From Stercorarius parasiticus (Eukaryota; Chordata; Aves; Charadriiformes; Stercorariidae): 64,000 nt of DNA. How positions within the stretch are numbered: position 1 is the stretch's first letter; every line of letters starts with the position of its first letter. The stretch covers positions 310,001 to 374,000 of the forward strand of contig VWZL01003478.1 of the NCBI GenBank assembly GCA_013396915.1. Reading direction: 5' to 3'. The notes under the pieces were generated by a model that saw nothing but the letters and a program-made list of their open reading frames with translations, searched no databases and was not told the origin of the DNA. Positions 56,247 through 64,000 of the stretch are shown in pieces. The translations under genes were made by a program, and so were the position numbers.

Positions 56247-59200
56247 AATGCCATCCAGATCTCAGGGTCTGCTGCTAACTCTGGATGAGCCTTGATTAAT
56301 TGGCAACCTAACCTACTGCTTTATCAATGAGGTCTCCAGGAAGAAAGCGTTGACGGTAAGCACTAAATATGGCATCAGTGTGAGAGCTCAGTATTCTCAG
56401 TCCCAGGAATGTGTCATGTCCGCACCAAATTCAGGGCGGTGTGCCACCAGGAGCTGGGAATGTTTCAGGCCTCCTTCCAATCCAGAGTGTGGCAGTAGCG
56501 GTGAGAAAAATTGATGAAGGAAGAAAAAAAAGTGTGCAAAGCTACTTGATCACATTGTCCATTACTGCGAACTGCGCGAGGAAAATTGCATGGATTTGTG
56601 CAGCAGCAGTGGCATCTGCAGGGTGGATTGCACTGACCATGGGAATACTTTAGTTTCCAAGGATGTCCCCTGGTGGCCAAATTCTGGGAGCACCCAATAC
56701 CTGGGACAGACGTGCTGACTGATGCTTTGGCATGAGTCTCAGGGGCCTACCAGTGCCAAGCCCACTGCTATGGCACTGTGTTACCAACACAGCAAGCCCT
56801 CTTAGGGTCAGGAAGAGAGCCATGGCACATCTCACGAGCTTCCCAGGGGGAGATAGTTGGGATGGGGACCCCAGAAAATGCTGCTGTGCCCTGGGCATGC
56901 CTCGTCCCATACAAGCTTCTGGGGTGCAGCAGACCTCCCAGACAGCCCTAGTTGGGAGCAATTTCAAATTCTGTATTGCCTCGGCAGGCAGCTCAGCGCA
57001 GGGTTGGGGCTGGGCATACAAAACACTTTGCAAGGGGCCATTCTGCACTGAACTGGCTGTGGAGACTGTTGCTGGCCAGGAAGGTGTCTGCAGGGCAGGG
57101 GGAAAGAAGAGTAGGAAGCTGCAAACAGATCCACCAAGACAGGAGGGTTTCACCTCGGGCTGCAGCGGACAGACCAGAGCGATGCGCTCCCCCTTGGGGT
57201 GTCCCTGACGGCAAAAAGCTGTGGCTCAGAGTGACGCAAGATGCTCATGTAAAAATGGCCCTCAATAAGCACTTCTTCCTCTTGTAGCATCTATGAAAGC
57301 TGAACTTTCTCAGCTTTATGTTAAAATGAGCATCAAGTCATAAGCTGCAACTGAAAGACAAGAAGCCAGGAAAATGCTAGCAAAAACACATGGATAATGA
57401 CATAACCCTGGTGAAGCAGCACTTCACAGCACTCCTGCGAGGTTTCAAAAGTGCTGCAAACAAATAACCAGTCACTAGAAAGGAGGGAAGAGCTCGGGTC
57501 TCTGAGAAGCGTCATCTCCATGGAGAAAGGTGGAGTTTCCTGATACGCAATGGGAATTGACTTGCCAGGCAGTTTTGTCACACCCACATTGTGTGGAGGA
57601 GGCAGAAAGTATTCAGCCCTACTTAATTGGAGTGAAATAAGGAACATGGTAAAGTAGGGCGCTTGCTCATTCCCTGGTAGGGCTTGTTTGCTCCTAGGAG
57701 CATGGCTTTGGGGTAGAGCATCAGCCCAAGGTGGACCCAGACTTTCACAGTATTACCCTTTCCTGCTCCTTGCCATCTCCTTGCCCCCTGCTGTTCCCTT
57801 CTGATTTCCATACGATGCTATCCACATCCAAGATATGGCTGGTTGGGGGCAGCAAGACTAGATGGCTCCCATGAGCACAGGTATCTCACCCTGCTTCCAC
57901 TGAGCTTCATGGGATGGAGAAGACCCTCAATCAGACCAAGTCCCCAACCACAGGTCCATTATTGACCACAACTGCAAGGTCCACCAGCCTCCAGTCAGGC
58001 TCCCTCCTGGACTGGTTTCGTCTCCTCAGGTATTTAACTGGATTTACACTTCTTTGCCAAAGCACCCCATGGAAGATGGGAAAACGAAGACCCATGAGAT
58101 AAACCTTAAGTGGACCAGATCCAAATGTACCAAAGCCAAACCTCTAAGGACCTTGTTCTTTGAGGGCTACACAGCACTGAACTCAGCTGGAAGCCCATGG
58201 ATTGAGCTTGTGCCAATGCACTATAAAATGATGCAGGTATGTTAGTGGGGTTGACCTGAGAGTGTTGGGGGAGAGCCAGGTGAAACAAAAACCTTCTCTT
58301 GGCTGCATTACTCATGCCAAAAGGGGCATGATTACAGCTTTCCTATGTTTGAGGAAAACAGCTGAGCCAAGCTCCGTCCATAGAGTGCTGCAGAGAATGC
58401 AGACTGAGATTGTATGAGGTGGAGAGAATTGTTTTTAAAGAGAAAGTTAATTGCAAGTTGTGGGACTTGATGTATAAAGAAAGTGAGGATTTCTGGCAGG
58501 AACAGAGGGAGAAGGGTATAAGTAATGCAGGTCAGAGCAGAGTGGTATAAACAGTGGAAAATAGAAAGATAAATAGGAGAAAATCTTGGTGATGGGAATT
58601 TTTCATGCAGGGAGACATTTCTGAAGCCAGCTGAAAGCACGCTCAGACAATATTTGAGCAGGGATGGAAGCTATATGGCAAAAAGCTTATTTACCCAAGC
58701 TCTCTGTAAACCAGACAAAAAACCTCTTCCAGTTAGAGCATGGGTCTCACATTCTGCCAGGTCTGGACTATGGTGGTGCAGGTGAAGATTCAGCTCAGCT
58801 GTCCTTCTTGGCCACTGTTTGCTGAGTCAGTCTTCAGCAGGAGTCAGGAAATAGCTGAATGATATCATTGCTCATGAGTCCCATAATTTATTGACATGCA
58901 GACTCTTTGAGTTTATAAATTAAAAGATATGTCGATATAGTCTGTCTAAGCTTTGCAGGATGTTTCCAAGGAATTTATTATCAAGATGCCGCAGCACTAA
59001 ATGATCAAAACAGCTTTTCAGTGCCCCAAAGGGCTTTATTTTTCAAGTCTTGCTTAATCTCCTGTTCCTTCCTGTATAGAAGTATTAAATCAGTGTGGTT
59101 TTAAATGTTGGGGAGGTCACTCTCTCAGTTTACTCTGTAGGCATGTGCCCGCTTTGCCCTACGCTGCCCTGGCTATGTGTCCTTGCAGAGGGTGCCTGAA

Positions 59201-60603
59201 AGCTCATGGCCAGACATGACTTGTTAGTGGGTAACAGCTCCCACTGGCATCTTGGAGGTGACATCCAACACAAAGTCCCTGAAGGTGTTGAACTGGGATA
59301 GCTACTAGTCCTTAGAAAGTGGTGGTATGGAAGTGCATCACATGTGACAATGGTAGGCAGGAGCCCACATCACCTGCGCGTGGTCCAAGTCCTGCAGCAG
59401 CAAAGCAACCTCATCTACAGCAGAACAAGAAAAGCAAAGTCTTCTGTCTTCTGGAGGGAAGCACATGCACTTGACATGGCCCTCAGCCACATCCTCTTGA
59501 TTTTCAGCAAACAAGAGTGTCTCAGGTTCTTCAACAACTGGGAAGCTCATGAGGCATTAGCAGTCCTTCAGGAGGTGACTGCAGCTGGCAGTCCTCCTTT
59601 CGAGGGCATCACCGGCACTCAGCTGGTGACCGAGGTGCACTGTGCAAAGCCATGCTGAAATGGGCAAAGTGGTCTGGAGATGTCTCCCCACTGCCCATGT
59701 GCAGTTATCAGGAGGTATGAAACTCAGAGGAACTCGCCAAGAAATGCAGAGGGCGTAGTGGGAAGAAGCAGTGCTGCTCTTGACCAGAATGGGCAATTCA
59801 GCAACTATGCAACAGGGCAAAAAAGCAAAGTCTTAGTTCAGCAGAGCTTTGCATACCGCAGAGTGCTGAAATGAAGGGGCAAGGGAACAGCAAACACCAG
59901 CTACAGCAGCTGTCTTGCCACACAGCTTAAAATGTACAGTGGTGTATATATTTATTCATGCTTGGTGGACATTGAAAAATTGCAGCCTGGAAAAAGTTAG
60001 CAGCAACAATATTGCTGGAAAGCTGCCTGGCCTTTCCTGTTTCCTTGGTCCCTTTTACCCAATACCGCTCTTCAACTCCAAAATTTCCTGCAGATACAAC
60101 AGGACCCTTCAGAGAGGAGAAGAGGTGCAATATTTTAATTCTTTTAATGTCTCTTTTGTACACATGCTGGAGTCCTAAGGATACACAAAATTTGCCAAGG
60201 CTGTTCATTCACTACCTGCCTGGTAGGGTGCTAGCTAAAATTCTCCTGAGTAGCATGCAAAAAGACCTGCATTGCCCTGTCTACATGAGGTTTCTCCAGA
60301 GACTGGACCTTTCTCCTGGTGTACCTTGTCTGATGCAGGGTTGCGGGCCTGGGGAACCCCAGGCACATCTTCCCTGTGTGTCCAGTGGAGATGACATGTC
60401 TGCATGGGGCTGCAGAGCCTCAGCAGCCCTCGCTGCTTTCCAGGGAGTGCTCCTCCAGCACTGAGGTTGCAGCTTGCCCACCCAGGCATACCTCTGCTTT
60501 CTCATCTGAAGAAGGTTACCCCCATTGGTGCCATTTTCTACTCGTGCCCTGCAGCAAAGTGGGAATGGATATGGTCCCCTGTATCCTTCCAGGCACCTTC
60601 ATG

Positions 60604-60666
60604 GAGCTATCCAGCAAAGGTCCCACCAACCCTGAAAAATCAGCACTTCTCCTTCCCTTGCTCTTC
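60604..60666 (+). repeat. Direct repeat, copy A (about 89% identical to 61817-61879)
   Basis: GAGCTATCCAGCAAAGGTCC and the following 43 bases align with 61817-61879 at 56 of 63 positions without gaps. Similarity stops abruptly on both sides. It is probably part of a dispersed repeat family that I cannot name. Confidence 0.75.
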
Positions 60667-61816
60667 ACGGAGGACGCTGGCACCTTTCCCTGCTGTCCCA
60701 GGGACTTCTCCACCCTACCAGCCCCAAGCAGGTGCCCCCACCCTCAGGCTGCAAGCTAGGTAATTATCCAGGCATGGCCGCAGCACGTGTTAAAAAACAG
60801 GGTTATTCCTCCCCCACAGTGCCTCGTGATGCCAGGTTGCCTGGAAGTACTTAGCCAGCGGTAGGGAGTGTTTGCAGTGAGACAAACAGCGATACGCAGT
60901 GCCATGCAACCCTGTACCCCGAAACCACCTTGGGCTGGGTTCAGCAACCACCACCAGCTGCGCTGAGGGGCTTGAGAGTGGTCCATGGAGGACCTGCCCA
61001 GCCCTGGGCAGATAGTGCTCTGTGTTCAAGGAGAGGGCTTGAGAGCTTGTTATCGAGTTTCTTGCATTTTTTATTTCTGAGCTGCAGAGGTTCAGTAAAC
61101 ACCCCCAAAGAAAGAGCTGCCACGTGGAAGAAGAGGGTGGTGAGGCTCATAAATGTCACCAGAGCGTGCTACACGATCTGCAACTTTTGGGTTGTGTATG
61201 CAGTTTCTTGGGGTTTTTTAAACAAACAACGTGAATGTGTTTGACAGGATGTTGTGCATAGATTAGCCTGGAAAATTTAAACACCCAAGTGACTCAAACC
61301 ATAGTTAATCTTTCTCGCCACTTTCTGTGCTCCGGACATAGCCCAGCAGAGTACACAGAGAGAGGCTGTGAGGGGTGAGTTACCTTCTGCCTGCCCTGAA
61401 TGTCCGGGGTGGATAACAACAAGGCTTACTGCAGGTGATGGCTTCAGCTCTTGCTTTACCTGCCTTCAAAATGTAAATTTAGTCACACAGAGGGCTAACC
61501 TGAGATCTGCCAGGGGAAAACAGCTGGATTACCAGGCAAGCGTGTCTCCAGAGGAACTAAGATTTAAAGAAATATTTTACCTTCCCTTCTCTCCTCAAAA
61601 AGCACTATGCCTTATACATAGCAAGAGGCAGAGCCTGTATCTTTTAGCATTTTGGATGCTTTTGATTGTTTCCACGTCTCACCCTGGAAAATGGGGTGGA
61701 TTCATCCCTTTTCTCCCCACTGCCCTGATGTCCTCTGCCAGGACTGTTTTTACCTCCATGGAGCCGCAGGCTTATGCATAGATACTCATTCCCTCCAATT
61801 GTGCCTGGCTAGGGCT

Positions 61817-61879
61817 GAGCTATCTAGCAAAGGTCCTACCAAACCTGATAAATTAGCACGTCTCTTTCCCTTGCTCTTC
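61817..61879 (+). repeat. Direct repeat, copy B (about 89% identical to 60604-60666)
   Basis: GAGCTATCTAGCAAAGGTCC and the following 43 bases match copy A, 1213 bp upstream, in the same orientation. Both copies end in CCCTTGCTCTTC. Confidence 0.75.
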
Positions 61880-64000
61880 TTTTCTTCTTTTCCCCCTTCC
61901 CTCCACAAGGATGTGTAGCTTAATATATTTTCCTCCTTTATTCTTCCACATTAACCTTTCCAGTATGCTCTGTGTATAGTCTGCCTCTAATTCACGTCCA
62001 CAGTTAACACACCATTCCTCTCCAATCTCATAAATCCCAAGTCAAATTTACTAACACAATCCTCCTTCTACAGAGCTTTTACTCACCCTTAATTCCTTTT
62101 CTCAAAGTTATTATTACTTAAATGTGGTTTTAGGCTTTTCAGTACCCATTCACTATTGCCATAGAAGTTTCTAGACTTACGTAAAAGATGAAAATGTGAA
62201 GTAGACAACCAAAATTATTTCTAAATAGCTTTGGAGAGCACTTGGGAAGGGGAGGGCAGTTTTTGGTTTTGAACCGAGTTTTTACAGATTATTCACTGTA
62301 GTTCATCCAGTAGTGAGATTTTTTAATAGTCATATTTTTGCTATGGTTATTTCATTTTTCCAGACTGTCCATTTTTGCTTTATTCAACATCAGATTGCTT
62401 AAGATGTAGGTTTCATCCCATTTCTCAAGTCCATTGCTGCCTGCACACTCTTGAACTTTGCAATGCTTCCGTGCCAAACCCATATACACTGACAACAATT
62501 TTAAAAAGACATTAAAATTAATGAAATGGAGGATGTCCACACACACAAAAAATCATTTAGCACCAAGATTATCTGGGGCTTATCTAAGAATGACAGCAGG
62601 ATTTGTTCTGTGGTCCAGCTGATCAGGCAAGCACCAGGTACCTCAAGAAGCTTTTTTTCTTGCCTCCATGGAGAGGATTAATGTTAAGGCATACAGTTAG
62701 CTGTCAGCACTATTCATCACCTAAATTCCTCAAGCTAAAGAAAAAAGAAGCCAACTCAGCAAAAAGCATGTGTCAAGGATGCTGTGTTTTGTCTTTCCAG
62801 CAGAGGGAGAAGCCCACAGGAGACTCCAACCAGGTAAGCAGGAAACTCTGAAATCAGGAAAATAGACAAAAACATGACATCTGGGGGTGAAAGCAAGACA
62901 ACACAGATTTCTGGAGCTGCTTGGTCAGCTAGTGTCTGTCCTAAAGGACAAGCTGCCATTTCCAGCCCATCACGGCTCTCCTGTGTTGCTCTCAAAGCAG
63001 TGGGGAACACCAGCTTCTTCCAAGGGAAGGATGGTGGACCTCCCCTTCCCTGGCATGGGGTCACCGTGCTTCACATCGGTGCACCCCATGAGGTCTCTCC
63101 ATGGAGCTAATCTGTTCTCCAGTTGTTTTGCAGCCTGCACACTGCCCTGGGCTCTGCTCCTGTGGGGCAAAGATGAGGCCTCAAGGCATGGGGGAACGAG
63201 GCGCCATGTGCTTGCACTGGTGTGGCCCGGGCTTCCTCTTCCTTCTGTGAGCAGCAGAGGAGAGCAGACGTCCCCATAGGTGATCCCAACATTTCTGGTG
63301 GTGCTGTGCCTTCTGAATGCCACACTGCTGGCCCAGGGGTCTTGGTGTCTGAGACACTTCAGGGTGCACCCATGAGGGCATGGTGCTGTGTTTTATTACG
63401 GCAATGGTGGACTTAGCCACCTTTTGTGCTACAGACTCTGGCACCAGCATCATGAGTTTCCAAACAGCCTGGATGTTGTTTCCAGAGACGCTGAAACAAG
63501 GCTGACGGGGTGGCCTTTTACAGCCAGGTGTTAGCGTCTGCCATTGGTGGCTCTGGATCCCACAAGACAGCTGCCCTGGACAGGGGTGCCACATCCCTGT
63601 GGCGGTGCAGCAGCTGCCAGGAGTCGCTCCCCCTGCCCCATGGTGCCAGCTTTCTGTGCAGCCTCCGCTCCCCTTCATCTTCCCCAGCTCTGCGAGTGGA
63701 ACCACATGCCTTGTGAGGACAGGGAAAATACATAATTAAACAGCAGCCAGTGAGGAAGCCGACCGCCCAAACCACAGAGAGAAAGAGCACAGCTTGGCAT
63801 TACGGTCTGTGGTCATTTATGACAAAGACCTATTTTCTGAAGGAAAACAGGCCATCACCAAAACAGATGCTTCTCCCCACTGTTTTCAACCAGCCTTTCC
63901 TCTCTCCAGTGCTGCAATAAGACCACAGCTCCATCCAGGCTCAGACCTGGGCACTTCCCAGACCCCAGTCGTGTTTCCCCGCTTTGGCACCACCACAAAG

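Larger units (their letters stand above)
54573..64000. other. Downstream flank, no gene supported
   Basis: No exon chain, RNA gene or recognisable protein family was found on either strand. Open frames up to about 180 codons exist because the sequence is GC-richer here, but they overlap one another on both strands and carry no family motif. The region contains a GGA repeat, a long A-rich tract, a full cAMP-response-type palindrome at 55452-55459 and a ~63-bp direct repeat (60604 and 61817). Confidence 0.6.

Noticed and set aside
59344..59874. Consecutive open frames on both strands suggestive of a decayed transposase
   Set aside because: I could not match any transposase or domain motif and saw no terminal inverted repeats, so no family can be claimed.
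60604..61879. Long terminal repeats of an endogenous retrovirus
   Set aside because: The repeated unit is only 63 bp, lacks TG...CA ends, has no primer-binding site after copy A and no polypurine tract before copy B, and no retroviral coding remnant lies between.

Overview
This window is vertebrate nuclear DNA, almost certainly from a bird. The evidence is a multi-exon protein gene with GT-AG introns and several 5'-truncated CR1 LINE fragments of avian type, ending in the familiar 'ggtcccttccaac' 3' tail. No other repeat family is recognisable. The gene lies in the region matching human 9q31, which in chicken maps to chromosome Z. That location is an inference, because nothing in the window itself shows sex linkage. 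A run of 66 Ns and one isolated N point to a draft assembly. | Gene content: there is one well-supported gene, on the + strand. It is the 3' half of PALM2-AKAP2 (AKAP2, also called AKAP-KL), a scaffold that anchors protein kinase A. Four coding exons are resolved with matching splice phases: 29558-31949 (large exon, 2392 nt), 40684-40862 (179 nt), 44227-44265 (a 39-nt microexon) and 50573-50665 (last coding exon with the stop). From the Met at 29666 they encode 864 residues, close to the roughly 860 I recall for human AKAP2. The large exon is also open from its acceptor to that Met, as expected if it is also spliced in frame to upstream PALM2 exons. The 3' UTR probably runs from 50666 to about 54262. 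| Layout: 1-29557 is intron (or 5' flank of the AKAP2-only transcript), with no recognisable coding exon and no CR1. It holds a small CpG/G-quadruplex cluster near 13.75 kb and AT-rich stretches that look like conserved non-coding DNA. Between 31950 and 50572 lie three introns, which contain four of the five CR1 fragments. 54263-64000 is downstream flank with one further CR1 fragment, an A-rich tract and a short ~89% identical direct repeat, but no gene I can support. | I found no undescribed biological system. The most useful leads are a phase-compatible candidate alternative exon at 36239-36306, the microexon, a possible alternative promoter near 13.75 kb, and the short direct repeat downstream. 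Most other open frames are short and chance-like or antisense to the real exons.
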